NCBI GenBank assembly: GCA_031401235.1
Contig: JANNRJ010000036.1
Span: 62,001 to 126,000 of the forward strand
DNA: 64,000 nt
Reading direction: 5' to 3'
Source of the DNA: UBA3006 sp031401235
Lineage (GTDB): Bacteria; Actinomycetota; Acidimicrobiia; Acidimicrobiales; Ilumatobacteraceae
Positions 9,083 through 17,649 of this stretch are shown here, in pieces; within the stretch, counting starts at the first letter, position 1; each line of letters begins with the position of its first letter. Below the pieces are notes generated by a model. It was not told the DNA's origin. It ran no database searches and saw only the letters and a program-made list of their open reading frames with translations. A program made the position numbers and the translations under genes.

Positions 9083-10933
9083 CTAATTCGCTGACTTCTT
9101 ATTCGATCGTCGACGACCTTCGATGGTCATATGACGTTTGCGAATTCGAATATTTTTTGGCGTCACTTCGACTAATTCATCTTCGCCAATCCACTCAATA
9201 GCCGTTTCCAAGGTATGGGTTACAGGAGTCGCAAGTTTCGGGCCATCCTCATGGCTATGAGTTCGAATATTCGTCTTTTCTTTGGCTCGAACCGCGTTCA
9301 CGACCATTTCGTCGTCGCGGGAGTTCTCACCAATAACCATTCCCTCGTAAACGTCGACACCTGGTGCCACAAAAAGCGTGCCACGAAGTTGCAAATTGTC
9401 AAGGGCATAACCAGTCGTGGTGCCAATGCGATCGGCAACCATTGCCCCACCTAGGCGATGCGGTAAATCACCGGCCCATGGCATCCATCCGGCAAAATTT
9501 TGATTCAGCAAAGCCGTGCCACGAGTGACGGTGAGAAGTAGAGAACGGAAACCAATGAGTCCCCGCGACGGAGCCTCGAAACTTACAATCGTCCGACCAG
9601 GGTCGCCTGGACGCAAGTCAGTGATTCTGCCTTTCCGAGGTGCCAGTGCCTGTGTGATTGAACCGACATATTCATCGGGCACGTCGCAGAGGCCATTTTC
9701 AAACGGTTCGTGAAGTTTTCCATTGACCTCTTTGGTGATGACTTCAGGTCGACTCACCTGTAACTCAAAACCTTCTCTTCGCATATTTTCGATCAGCACT
9801 GCCAGTTGTAATTCACCGCGACCGGAAACATCAGTGATATCCGCCGAATCAGTCTCGGCAATACGAATTGACACATTTCCGAGGATTTCCTTCCGCAGGC
9901 GGTCTCGAAGGTGGCGGCTCGTAAGAAATTTTCCGTCACGTCCAGCGTAGGGAGATGTATTAACCCCGAAACTCATTCTCAATACCGGCTCGTCAACTTC
10001 AAGTCGAGGCAAGGCAACCGGATTGTCGGCGGCCGCAATGGTGTCACCGACTTCTACTTCCTCAATTCCAGCCAAAATAAACAAATCTCCAGCGACTACC
10101 TCAAGAACTTCCACACGTTCAATTCCACTAAAGGCAAATAACGTACTGAGCTTGCGCCGAAGAATCGGATTTGGGTTATCCTCTGTCGGTTTTTGACACA
10201 GCACGACTTGGTCGCCTTTGCGCAGCACACCATTGTGAACTCGGCCAATCGCTAATCGCCCTAGATAATCCGATGCATCCAAGTTCGTGACCATGGCTTG
10301 CAAAGGCTGGGTGGCGTCATTTGTGGGAGCCGGAAGATGCTCAAGGATGGCATCGAGCAAGGCACTGAGATCGACATCTGGTGGTGGCATTCCAATTCCA
10401 TAGATTGCTCGACCTTCTCGAGCAACTGCCGACAGCACAGGAAACGAAAGATGGTGGTCTGCATGGGCAAGATCCAGAAAGAGTTGCTCGACTTCATGAA
10501 GAACTTCTTCTGGTCGGGCATCGGCACGATCCACTTTATTGATTACCAAAATGACCGGTAAATCGAGGCGCATTGCTTTGGAAAGTACATATCGGGTTTG
10601 TGGAAGTGGACCTTCAGCGGCATCCACAAGAAGCAAAATTCCGTCCACCAATGCCAACGCTCGTTCGACTTCTCCACCAAAGTCAGCGTGACCGGGCGTA
10701 TCGACCAAATTTATTTTGACGCCCTTCCATTCGATCTGGGCAGCTTTAGCCAAAATCGTGATCCCGCGTTCGCGTTCTTGATCATCGGAATCCATGACTC
10801 GATCAACGAGGGCGGTGTGGGTGCCGAATGTCCCTGTTGCGCGCAACAGCGCATCAACAAGTGTTGTTTTACCGTGGTCTACGTGCGCCACGAGGGCGAT
10901 ATTTCTCAATTTGTCGTTAGTTTGCTGTGGCAT
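9083..10933 (-). CDS. typA: Ribosome-associated translational GTPase TypA/BipA
   Basis: EF-G-like GTPase acting on the ribosome in stress or cold-linked 50S assembly. The 616 residues show the G motifs HVDHGKTTLVDALL (about 17-30), DQERERGITI (switch I), DTPGHADFGGEVER and NKVDRADARPEEV. Domain II (LGRLAIGRVHNG) and the TypA-specific C-terminal half follow (GRGELQLAVLIENMRREG, PSRGLIGFRS, GTTTGYALDNLQLRG). The length and order match TypA and exclude EF-G and LepA. It is followed 47 bases downstream-side (upstream in transcription) by a small conserved gene at 10981, which may share its transcript. Confidence 0.97.
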   Translation of the reverse strand: MPQQTNDKLRNIALVAHVDHGKTTLVDALLRATGTFGTHTALVDRVMDSDDQERERGITILAKAAQIEWKGVKINLVDTPGHADFGGEVERALALVDGILLLVDAAEGPLPQTRYVLSKAMRLDLPVILVINKVDRADARPEEVLHEVEQLFLDLAHADHHLSFPVLSAVAREGRAIYGIGMPPPDVDLSALLDAILEHLPAPTNDATQPLQAMVTNLDASDYLGRLAIGRVHNGVLRKGDQVVLCQKPTEDNPNPILRRKLSTLFAFSGIERVEVLEVVAGDLFILAGIEEVEVGDTIAAADNPVALPRLEVDEPVLRMSFGVNTSPYAGRDGKFLTSRHLRDRLRKEILGNVSIRIAETDSADITDVSGRGELQLAVLIENMRREGFELQVSRPEVITKEVNGKLHEPFENGLCDVPDEYVGSITQALAPRKGRITDLRPGDPGRTIVSFEAPSRGLIGFRSLLLTVTRGTALLNQNFAGWMPWAGDLPHRLGGAMVADRIGTTTGYALDNLQLRGTLFVAPGVDVYEGMVIGENSRDDEMVVNAVRAKEKTNIRTHSHEDGPKLATPVTHTLETAIEWIGEDELVEVTPKNIRIRKRHMTIEGRRRSNKKSAN

Positions 10934-10980
10934 TGGGGGGTGTGCCGTGATGTGGACGCTGGCAAATCGCCAGCGTTAAT

Positions 10981-11175
10981 TCAAGACTTTTCCTCGTCGC
11001 TTTCTTCTGGTTCTTCGTCAAATCGCACGCCATAGCGTTCGGCTATCGCTGCGTATTCATCTTCCTCGGTTAGCGGGTGTTTCGTTCGATCGCCGAACCC
11101 GAGATCGGCCGGGGTTGGCCCAGATTGCTTCAATTTGCGCGCTTCTTCAAAGCGTCTATGACGTCCCTTCTTCAC
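10981..11175 (-). CDS. Small highly charged protein of unknown function, 64 residues
   Basis: Begins with a very basic stretch (KKGRHRRFEEARKLKQSG) and ends very acidic (FDEEPEESDEEKS), linked by TPADLGFGDRTKHPL. The GTG start at 11175 has GGAG 7 bases upstream, a good ribosome site. It is located just upstream of typA in the same direction. I do not recognise the family; the bipolar charge suggests RNA or ribosome contact, which is inference only. Confidence 0.65.
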   Translation of the reverse strand: MKKGRHRRFEEARKLKQSGPTPADLGFGDRTKHPLTEEDEYAAIAERYGVRFDEEPEESDEEKS

Positions 11176-11284
11176 GGTAGGGCTCCGAACTTGGTTGTGG
11201 ACGGCTACCGCTCAGGCAACCATCTAATGGATAGACATTGCCAGACAGTCTACCTGCCAACACTGGTCGAGTTGCGACTCTGTT

Positions 11285-12451
11285 CTATTGATCTTCAAGC
11301 GCATCTCGGGCAGTCGGGTCGGTGTTAAGAAGCCGCAACCCTCCACGAGAGTCGAAACTCAATCCGGCCCGACCGGACACCAGTCTCTTGATGTCCTCGC
11401 CAACAATCTGGGCTCGCCAACCTTGGGCTAATCGAGCCTCGGGCTGGTTCCGAAGTAGTGCGGTGATATCGCTGCGGGTGGCCAGCAAAGCGACATCAAT
11501 ATGATGTTGCCTTGCCAATTCACCAACCCAGGCCGAAATCAAAGTAACGGCCGGACGCAAATCGCGATCCACATCTTCCGACTCATTACTCGGAGCACGT
11601 TGATCGCGCGTAACTCCATCCCGTACCGCATTTAACAACTCCGGAATGATGTTGCCGCCCAACTGACGAGCTTCGATTCCACGGGACTGCATTAATTCGG
11701 ATTCGGAGATCGGCATTTTCTGGGCGATGGCCAGCAATGCCATATCGGATATCACCCGGCGCGGCGGTATATCGGCAGTCATTGCTTTTCGCTCGCGCCA
11801 TTCGGCCACGCTCTGGGCGACTCCCCGGGCGCGTCCACGTAGTGCTCGGACTTCTTTAATCTTGAGCCAGGCCAGTGTCGGATCGACTGGACCGTTGGGT
11901 CGTAGGCGAAGGTCTTCGCATGCTTGTTCTGCCCAGTCCTGTCGACCTTGTGCATTGAGTCGCTCGACGAGTCGATCATGAAGCTGGAGCAAGAACTCGA
12001 CATCAGAAGCCGCATATGAAATTTGAGCATCGGATAGCGGACGCCGTAGCCAATCTGTCAGTCGATCGGCTTTAGGTAGGACGATTTTGAATTCGCTTTG
12101 CACCAGGGAGGTCAGACTTGGTGTTGAGTACCCTAGGAATCCAGCCGACAACTGGGTGTCAAAAATTCGGCGCGGAGCAACTCCGCATGAGTGTTTTAAA
12201 ACTTCGAGATCTTGTTGGGCTGCGTGAACGACCGCTAAAGCATTCGAGTCAAACAGACGACCCAAGCGACGAGGGTCTATTGCCAGCGGATCCACCAAAA
12301 CAATTCGGTCTTGCCAGGAAATTTGAATTAGGGCAAGTTGAGGATAGTAGGTTTTTTCCCGATGAAACTCGGTGTCGATTGCATACCGATCAATTGCTAG
12401 CAATTCATCAAGCACTTCATCCAAAGTGTCGTGATCATCGATCCATTTAAT
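11285..12451 (-). CDS. rnd: Ribonuclease D, probable ATT start
   Basis: 3'-5' exoribonuclease for tRNA and stable-RNA end trimming. The DEDD exonuclease motifs are visible: AIDTEFHREKTYYPQLALIQ (Exo I), VVHAAQQDLEVL with DTQLSAGFLGYS (Exo II), and YAASDVEFLLQLHDRL (Exo III). An HRDC-like helical region follows, centred on RALRGRARGVAQ and later SESELMQSRGI. A TTG at 12424 would start within the first helix, whereas relatives begin about nine residues earlier with a WID-type strand. In this frame those residues (KWIDDHDTL) are encoded back to ATT at 12451, 8-10 bases after AAGGTGATC, with an upstream stop at 12463. I therefore place the start at 12451; TTG 12424 is the alternative. It overlaps the rhodanese stop. 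Confidence 0.9.
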   Translation of the reverse strand: MKWIDDHDTLDEVLDELLAIDRYAIDTEFHREKTYYPQLALIQISWQDRIVLVDPLAIDPRRLGRLFDSNALAVVHAAQQDLEVLKHSCGVAPRRIFDTQLSAGFLGYSTPSLTSLVQSEFKIVLPKADRLTDWLRRPLSDAQISYAASDVEFLLQLHDRLVERLNAQGRQDWAEQACEDLRLRPNGPVDPTLAWLKIKEVRALRGRARGVAQSVAEWRERKAMTADIPPRRVISDMALLAIAQKMPISESELMQSRGIEARQLGGNIIPELLNAVRDGVTRDQRAPSNESEDVDRDLRPAVTLISAWVGELARQHHIDVALLATRSDITALLRNQPEARLAQGWRAQIVGEDIKRLVSGRAGLSFDSRGGLRLLNTDPTARDALEDQ

Positions 12452-12774
12452 TATGGCTGATCACCTTGTGTCAGGGCGCCGCCAGCGGTCTGCCAACCCA
12501 ATGTTCCTGTGGCGACATTTACAACATTGATAATGTCGCGATCATGTAGATATTCACATGCACTGAGACTTCTACTACCAGACCGACACACTATGTAAAC
12601 GTCGAACTCACTTCGAAATTTCTCGGTATTGTCTTGAATTGTACTCAGCGGAATATTCACTGCCTTTGGAATATGTCCAGATTCAAACTCATCTTGTTCC
12701 CGAACATCGATGAGAATTCCCCCACCCGGAAGTATTCCTTTCAATTCGCCAATCGTCACTTGATGAATCGCCAT
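12451..12774 (-). CDS. Single-domain rhodanese-like sulfurtransferase
   Basis: 107 residues covering one rhodanese domain: LIDVREQDEFESGHIPKAVNIPL (substrate-side motif, about residues 21-43) and the active-site loop VCRSGSRS with the catalytic Cys at 63. GlpE/PspE-like single-domain proteins transfer sulfane sulfur to thiols or cyanide. Upstream in the same direction is a MobA-like nucleotidyltransferase (10 bases away), and RNase D follows. Molybdenum hydroxylases elsewhere in the window need sulfurated cofactor, but a link is speculation. Cytoplasmic; no signal peptide. Confidence 0.93.
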   Translation of the reverse strand: MAIHQVTIGELKGILPGGGILIDVREQDEFESGHIPKAVNIPLSTIQDNTEKFRSEFDVYIVCRSGSRSLSACEYLHDRDIINVVNVATGTLGWQTAGGALTQGDQP

Positions 12775-12784
12775 TTAGATAACG

Positions 12785-13414
12785 CTAGTCCCCTATTTCA
12801 GTCCCAAGGCCTATGTCGCGGGCATCTTGCAATGTATTGACATTAATCATTTCCGAATCCGTAGCCGATACACGTTGGATGACGAGAGAATTTACCGCCC
12901 GATGGATCGCCCGCTCGCCATCAGTGAATCTCTCTTCAAGCGTCGGCAGACATCGACTTACACGCCATGAACTGCATAGCCAATGCTCTCTATCACTGGT
13001 GAGCACGCTCGCATCATAAATCTTAAAGTCAGTCAGCGCGGTCAGTAATTGTTGAATCCGAGCTGACGTCAATAGCGGAACATCACATGGAAGAACACAA
13101 AGTATTTCCGCCGTTACGGCACGCATAGCAGTAATTAGTCCGCCGAGTGGTCCCTCGTCAGGGTACAAATCGGCAACAAATGAACATCCAATTAAGTCGG
13201 CTATGTCGGACGAGCCACCAACCACGATTACGTCCTCTATTCCCGACGAGCGCACAGTGTCGGCAATCTTTCGTCCCATGGCAATGCCGTTAATCAGAAA
13301 CAGGGCTTTATTCGATCCAAACCGGAGACTTTTTCCGCCAACAAGGATGGCCCCCGCTACGGCTATGACTTTGGACCTCCGCTCGGATCCAACTGCAAGA
13401 GAAATTGATCGCAT
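12785..13414 (-). CDS. MobA-like molybdenum cofactor nucleotidyltransferase
   Basis: NTP-transferase fold of the MobA type, which joins GMP or CMP to molybdopterin. The nucleotide loop AILVGGKSLRFGSNKAL is a variant of the usual LAGGxSxRMGxDK. Further motifs are DEGPLGGLITAM and the metal-binding LPCDVPLL. I set the start at ATG 13414, which has GGGAGAAG 7 bases upstream. This makes it overlap the end of the DUF3151 gene by 52 bases in another frame. Downstream of the overlap the frame has no other good start before the nucleotide loop. The C-terminal third is divergent. An alternative is a related MocA/CofC-type transferase. Confidence 0.8.
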   Translation of the reverse strand: MRSISLAVGSERRSKVIAVAGAILVGGKSLRFGSNKALFLINGIAMGRKIADTVRSSGIEDVIVVGGSSDIADLIGCSFVADLYPDEGPLGGLITAMRAVTAEILCVLPCDVPLLTSARIQQLLTALTDFKIYDASVLTSDREHWLCSSWRVSRCLPTLEERFTDGERAIHRAVNSLVIQRVSATDSEMINVNTLQDARDIGLGTEIGD

Positions 13415-13800
13415 CGATCGGCTTCTCCCAGATCGCCAATCGCACGAGAAGTGTCGGCAACGCCCCGCAAGCATCTGAGAAAACCGCGATTGGAGCGATG
13501 ACTCCATCGCACGTACCCTGAGCCACGCCAGCCATTAGCGCGAAGAGCATCTAACCCTCGGTGGTAACCAACCCGAAATGCCATGTAACGATCGATGACC
13601 GTCAGACTTGCGTCCCCAAGTTCCGCCCATGCCTCGAGATAGGTCGGATGCTTGGCGACCACCGCGCTCAATGACAACCTGCGCTGTATTTCAGGAACCG
13701 CCAAGGCCGACTCAAGTTCCGCTTGCCAGATTAGATCGATTGCCGGCAATTCTTGATCAGCTGGTCCAATTCCCGAAAGTTGAACAGGGTTAGTCACCAT
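13363..13800 (-). CDS. DUF3151 family protein
   Basis: Actinobacteria-specific family of unknown function. The diagnostic segments are VVAKHPTYLEAWAELGD, AFRVGYHRGLDALRANGWRG, SGYVRWSHRSNRGFLRCL and a C-terminal FLLQLDP. The helical repeat character is TPR-like. Start at ATG 13800 (MVTNPVQLSG), or GTG one codon later; the frame continues upstream without homology and overlaps the divergent gene. 145 residues is the normal family size. Its 3' end overlaps the MobA-like gene. Confidence 0.85.
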   Translation of the reverse strand: MVTNPVQLSGIGPADQELPAIDLIWQAELESALAVPEIQRRLSLSAVVAKHPTYLEAWAELGDASLTVIDRYMAFRVGYHRGLDALRANGWRGSGYVRWSHRSNRGFLRCLRGVADTSRAIGDLGEADRCDQFLLQLDPSGGPKS

Positions 13801-13837
13801 CCACAAGGTACAACATCTGGAATGCCAGCATGTATCC

Positions 13838-14125
13838 GTGCATTTATTCGCTCTCGACGCTGAAACGGCCAAGTCTGCATCACTTGTTGTCGTGGGTAGT
13901 TCGATATTTGCATTTTTGCTGGTATTGAAGTTTGTTAAGTCAGTCATCACCAAGTTAATTCTTATGATTCTTCTTGCCACGACCAGCGTGTTGGCATTCA
14001 CTCAGCGCGAAGCGCTGACCGTATGCATCAATAAAGTGACCGCTCAACAGCAGGCCGGTCTTGCGATTCACACCACCTGTGATTTTTTTGGTCGGCGGGT
14101 GACAATTTCCCTTCCGTCGGGATAA
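13838..14125 (+). CDS. Small membrane protein of unknown function, 95 residues
   Basis: Two adjacent hydrophobic segments (SLVVVGSSIFAFLLVLKFV at about 15-33 and LILMILLATTSVLAF) are followed by a short exported or cytoplasmic tail with two cysteines (TVCINKV, TTCDFFGRRVTISLP). The start is a GTG with no clear ribosome site, so the exact N-terminus is uncertain. It is divergent from the DUF3151 gene (37 bases) and convergent with plsC. The double-helix hydrophobic pattern in one frame is hard to obtain by chance. Family not recognised. Confidence 0.6.
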   Translation: MHLFALDAETAKSASLVVVGSSIFAFLLVLKFVKSVITKLILMILLATTSVLAFTQREALTVCINKVTAQQQAGLAIHTTCDFFGRRVTISLPSG

Positions 14126-14142
14126 TGAGTTGACGGTAACGA

Positions 14143-14820
14143 CTAACTCCGTGAAATTCGCAATGCTTCGTCAAACAGATCTTGCAATGCGCCAGCAAGT
14201 TTGGCTGTTAATTCCCTGACTTCGATTCGTGTTGCTCGAGCACCATTGGTTTGAGCCGGATAGATAGGTGCTCCAATTACAGCTGCGCATTTGCGGCGTC
14301 GTATTTTTGACGATCCACTTGGCATGATGTCTTCAGATCCACCAATTCCTACTGGCACAATTGGAACCCGCGTCTTCAGCGCAACATATGCAGCTCCGTC
14401 AAATAACGGCTGAATTGCGTCGCCATTTTGTCTTGTCCCTTCCGGAAACAAGACCAGCGGTTCTCCAGAATTGATCACGAGAATGCAACGCCGCAAAGCC
14501 TCAAGATCGGCGGTACCACGAGTGACCGGAAATGCGCCAAGGGCCGAGAACATGTAGCCGAGCGTTTTGTGGCGCCACAAGGAATCCTTACCCATAAATC
14601 GCATCCGACGTCGAGTTACTGCCGATGCAATTGGAATATCCATAATCGACCTATGCACCGGAGCCAAGATAAAGGCTCCACTGGACGGAATATTCTCGAC
14701 ACCTGTCACAGAAAGCCTGAGCCAGGTTCGACAGAACATAACAACCATAAATCGAACCACGGAGTAAAAGAACCTGACTCCCCAAGAGTTTCGAACAAGC
14801 ACGGAATCGACCTCAGCCAT
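14143..14820 (-). CDS. plsC: 1-acyl-sn-glycerol-3-phosphate acyltransferase
   Basis: Second acylation step of phospholipid synthesis, at the inner face of the membrane. 225 residues with an N-terminal hydrophobic segment (YSVVRFMVVMFC), the catalytic HX4D motif as HRSIMD (H56-D61), GAFPVTRGT, the FPEGTRQNGD block and VPIVPVGIGG. The start overlaps the end of cmk by 8 bases. The cmk-plsC pair in this order is common in Actinobacteria and other groups. An alternative acyl acceptor cannot be excluded. Confidence 0.92.
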   Translation of the reverse strand: MAEVDSVLVRNSWGVRFFYSVVRFMVVMFCRTWLRLSVTGVENIPSSGAFILAPVHRSIMDIPIASAVTRRRMRFMGKDSLWRHKTLGYMFSALGAFPVTRGTADLEALRRCILVINSGEPLVLFPEGTRQNGDAIQPLFDGAAYVALKTRVPIVPVGIGGSEDIMPSGSSKIRRRKCAAVIGAPIYPAQTNGARATRIEVRELTAKLAGALQDLFDEALRISRS

Positions 14821-15463
14821 GGTGAGGCACTTGCAGATTCACCAACTCGACGAGTTGAGCAACAACTTCATCTACCGTGCGGTCGCTTGTGTCAATAACA
14901 ACACTGTCGCTGGCCTCGCGTAGCGGACTATCAACACGAGTCGAGTCCATGTGATCTCTTTCGGTAATAGCGACCGCAATTGCTTTCACATCACCACCAT
15001 TTTGCTCCACTCGTCGCGTGGCCCGGACAAGCGGTGACGCGGTTAGGTACACCTTCAGTGTTGCCTCCGGAAACACAACCGTGCCAATGTCCCGACCTTC
15101 AATGACTCCACCATGGTGCTGGCGAACCCATTCGCGCTGCCTGTTACGCAATTCTTCACGGACCTGTGAATTGGCGGCAACCGCACTAACGGCTGCTGTG
15201 ACATCATCGGCACGTATTGCCTCCGTAGCATCGATGCCATCAACCACCACCGACTCATCGCCGATAAGCAATTCAACTGAACGAGCAACTTGCCCGATCA
15301 GTTCGGTCGCATTCAACTGCAAACCTCGATTCAGGACCGCGAAGGTCACTCCTCGGTACATCGCACCGGTATCCAAGTACGGAATTTGTAATGCAATCGC
15401 CAGCTTGCGCGCAACTGTCGATTTGCCGGCACCCGCCGGTCCGTCGATGGCGATAATTTTCAT
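14813..15463 (-). CDS. cmk: Cytidylate kinase
   Basis: Phosphorylates CMP and dCMP with ATP. 216 residues. The P-loop is IDGPAGAGKSTVARKLA at the N-terminus, followed by PYLDTGAMYRGVTFA, the CMP-binding VEGRDIGTVVFPEA-type segment (here VIEGRDIGTVVFP) and the lid region RATRRVEQNGG. The insert present in bacterial CMP kinases is compatible with this length. Upstream is guaB1 (15 bases) and downstream plsC, all in one direction, so a three-gene operon is likely. Confidence 0.96.
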   Translation of the reverse strand: MKIIAIDGPAGAGKSTVARKLAIALQIPYLDTGAMYRGVTFAVLNRGLQLNATELIGQVARSVELLIGDESVVVDGIDATEAIRADDVTAAVSAVAANSQVREELRNRQREWVRQHHGGVIEGRDIGTVVFPEATLKVYLTASPLVRATRRVEQNGGDVKAIAVAITERDHMDSTRVDSPLREASDSVVIDTSDRTVDEVVAQLVELVNLQVPHHG

Positions 15464-15478
15464 CGAAGCCAGGTCATT

Positions 15479-16915
15479 TCACCAGCTCGTGTCCTGGGGG
15501 CGACCTTCGTCGTATCCAGACGCACTTTGGATACCCACGACAGCCCGTTCGTGAAACTCGTTAATGGAGCGTGCCCCTGCATAGGTGCATGATGATCGAA
15601 CACCGGCCACGATTTGATCGATGATGTCCTCCACACTCGGTCTCGCCGGATCAAGATACATCCGCGATGTGCTAATCCCCTCCTCGAAGAGTTCCTTGCG
15701 GGCTCGTTCGATACCGGTTTCACGACGGGTGCGGTTGCGAACGGCTCGATTTGATGCCATCCCGAAACTCTCTTTATACAGCCGGCCATCGGGATCACGA
15801 AGAGTGTCTGCCGCCGATTCATACGTACCCGCCAACCATGATCCAAACATCACATTTGAAGCGCCGGCGGCAAGTCCAAGGGCAACATCACGTGGGTAGC
15901 GAACACCACCATCGGCCCACACATGTTTACCCAATCGACGAGCCTCTTGTGCACATTCAAGCACGGCTGAGAATTGAGGTCGGCCCACTCCAGTCATCAT
16001 TCGCGTCGTGCACATCGCCCCGGGGCCAACACCAACTTTTACAATGTCAGCCCCACATTCAATCATTTGTCGAGTTCCCAATTCCGTGACGACATTGCCG
16101 GCGACGATCGGCACTGAGCCAATTGCTGCACGAACCTCTTCGATGGCCGTCAACATCCGAACCTGATGACCGTGTGCCGTATCCACGACAATCACGTCCA
16201 CTCCCATTGCAACCAGTGATTTTGCCCGAATGGCAGGTTCCGAATTGATTCCCACTGCAACCGAAATCATTAACTTTCCATCTTGATCCACTGCCGGTGC
16301 ATAAATTGTGCTGCGCAAAGCACCTTTACGGGTAATGCAACCGCTCAACACGCCATCACCAGAAATAACTGGAGCAAACGTCAGTCGTTTCTCAGATAGT
16401 TCGTCAAACAGTTCTTGTGGCGTCAATGTATCCGCGAGTGAAATAATTTCACGGTTCATCACATTACTTAACTGAGTAAATCGATCGAAACCAGTTGCAT
16501 CATGCTCGGTAAAAATTCCTGCGGGTCGCCCATTGTCATCGAGAACTATTACCGCGCCATGGGCACGCTTAAATATAAGGCTCAGTGCCTCACCAACAGT
16601 GTCATGTGAAGACATCGTGATTGGCGTTTCAAATATACTATGACGCGACTTGACGAAACGAACAACGGTCTCCACGACATCTAGTGGAATGTCTTGAGGT
16701 AAAACAACCATTCCTCCACGACGGGCAACCGTTTCCGCCATTCTTCGCCCAGCGATCGCGGTCATATTAGATACGACGATTGGAATTGTGGTTCCCAATA
16801 GATCGGGAGTGGAAAGGTCAACTTGTTGACGGGAATTTACCGTCGACATACTCGGCACCATGAATACGTCGCTGTAGGTGAGATCGTAAGCCGGCGTCTC
16901 ATGCATAAAACGCAT
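15479..16915 (-). CDS. guaB1: GuaB1-type IMPDH/GMPR family protein with CBS domains, probable GMP reductase
   Basis: IMP dehydrogenase/GMP reductase TIM-barrel with an inserted pair of CBS domains at about residues 90-205 (ITMSSHDTVGEAL, GIFTEHDATGFDR). The barrel shows YDLTYSDVFMVPS, VSNMTAIAGRRMA, DTAHGHQVRML, GNVVTELGTRQ and the catalytic loop GVGPGAMCTTRMMTGVGRPQ. The mycobacterial GuaB1 group has been shown to reduce GMP, so that is the best guess for this protein rather than IMPDH. I start at ATG 16915 because AGGA lies 7 bases upstream; a TTG two codons earlier overlaps that site. Divergent from the hydrolase gene with a 32-base gap holding a CTACAA/TTGTAG inverted repeat. Confidence 0.88.
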   Translation of the reverse strand: MRFMHETPAYDLTYSDVFMVPSMSTVNSRQQVDLSTPDLLGTTIPIVVSNMTAIAGRRMAETVARRGGMVVLPQDIPLDVVETVVRFVKSRHSIFETPITMSSHDTVGEALSLIFKRAHGAVIVLDDNGRPAGIFTEHDATGFDRFTQLSNVMNREIISLADTLTPQELFDELSEKRLTFAPVISGDGVLSGCITRKGALRSTIYAPAVDQDGKLMISVAVGINSEPAIRAKSLVAMGVDVIVVDTAHGHQVRMLTAIEEVRAAIGSVPIVAGNVVTELGTRQMIECGADIVKVGVGPGAMCTTRMMTGVGRPQFSAVLECAQEARRLGKHVWADGGVRYPRDVALGLAAGASNVMFGSWLAGTYESAADTLRDPDGRLYKESFGMASNRAVRNRTRRETGIERARKELFEEGISTSRMYLDPARPSVEDIIDQIVAGVRSSCTYAGARSINEFHERAVVGIQSASGYDEGRPQDTSW

Positions 16916-16924
16916 CTTCAAATC

Positions 16925-16938
16925 CTACAAGTTTGTAG
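16925..16938. promoter_or_regulatory. Short inverted repeat in a 32-base divergent spacer
   Basis: CTACAA GT TTGTAG: 6-base arms with a 2-base centre between the divergent guaB1 and alpha/beta hydrolase starts. Its symmetry and place fit an operator or overlapping promoter element, but a 6-base arm can occur by chance. Confidence 0.3.
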
Positions 16939-16947
16939 TCTCGGTGT

Positions 16948-17649
16948 ATGACGCAGTTCGTCCAACCCCCAGTCATGCTGATTCATGGCTGGGGTAGTTG
17001 TTTTATCGATACTTGGGAAACGACTGGAATCACTTCGTTGTTCAAAGATGTTCACCGTGATTGTATTGGGATCGACCTATTAGGACACGGCACGGCACCA
17101 AAACCACACCAACCGGATGATTATCAAGATCTAGGCGCTCGTGTTCGAGACGCATTGCCCGACGTCCCTGTCGATGCGGTTGGATTTTCACTTGGTGCAT
17201 TGGTATTACTTGAAGAATTGGTCAGAACTCCAGAGCGGTTTAATCGAGTATTGCTTGCGGGAATCGGAGACGATGTTTTTGAAGTGGCGAATATTCGTGA
17301 TCACGATCGCGTTTTGGCCGGTCTTGCCGGCACAGCCCCGGAAGATGACAACATCGCCAGACTATTTGGTCAGTATGCGAACAAGAGAACAAACGATAAG
17401 CAAGCCCTAGCGGCGGTCTTGAATCGACCGCGGTCGAAACCGTTTCAAGAATCTGATTTTCAACACATTACGAATGAGGTGCTCGTTGTTGTCGGCGATC
17501 TTGATTTTGTGTTACCAGCAAATCGGCTTGCATCTGGATTCCCAAATGGCAGACTACGCATCTTGAGTAACACAGACCATTTCAAAACTCCAGAATCTTT
17601 CCAATTTATTGACATCATGCTGGAATTTCTAAATGCTCAACAAGTATGA
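16948..17649 (+). CDS. Alpha/beta hydrolase
   Basis: Cytoplasmic alpha/beta-fold hydrolase of 233 residues. The oxyanion region is LIHGWGSCF (about 11-19), followed by DLLGHGTAPKP. The nucleophile elbow is VGFSLGA with Ser81, the acid Asp lies in VVVGDLDFVLP, and the catalytic His in NTDHFKTPE. The lid is short. The substrate cannot be told; esterase or lactonase are typical. Its stop lies inside the start of the Sua5 gene, so they are coupled. Confidence 0.87.
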   Translation: MTQFVQPPVMLIHGWGSCFIDTWETTGITSLFKDVHRDCIGIDLLGHGTAPKPHQPDDYQDLGARVRDALPDVPVDAVGFSLGALVLLEELVRTPERFNRVLLAGIGDDVFEVANIRDHDRVLAGLAGTAPEDDNIARLFGQYANKRTNDKQALAAVLNRPRSKPFQESDFQHITNEVLVVVGDLDFVLPANRLASGFPNGRLRILSNTDHFKTPESFQFIDIMLEFLNAQQV

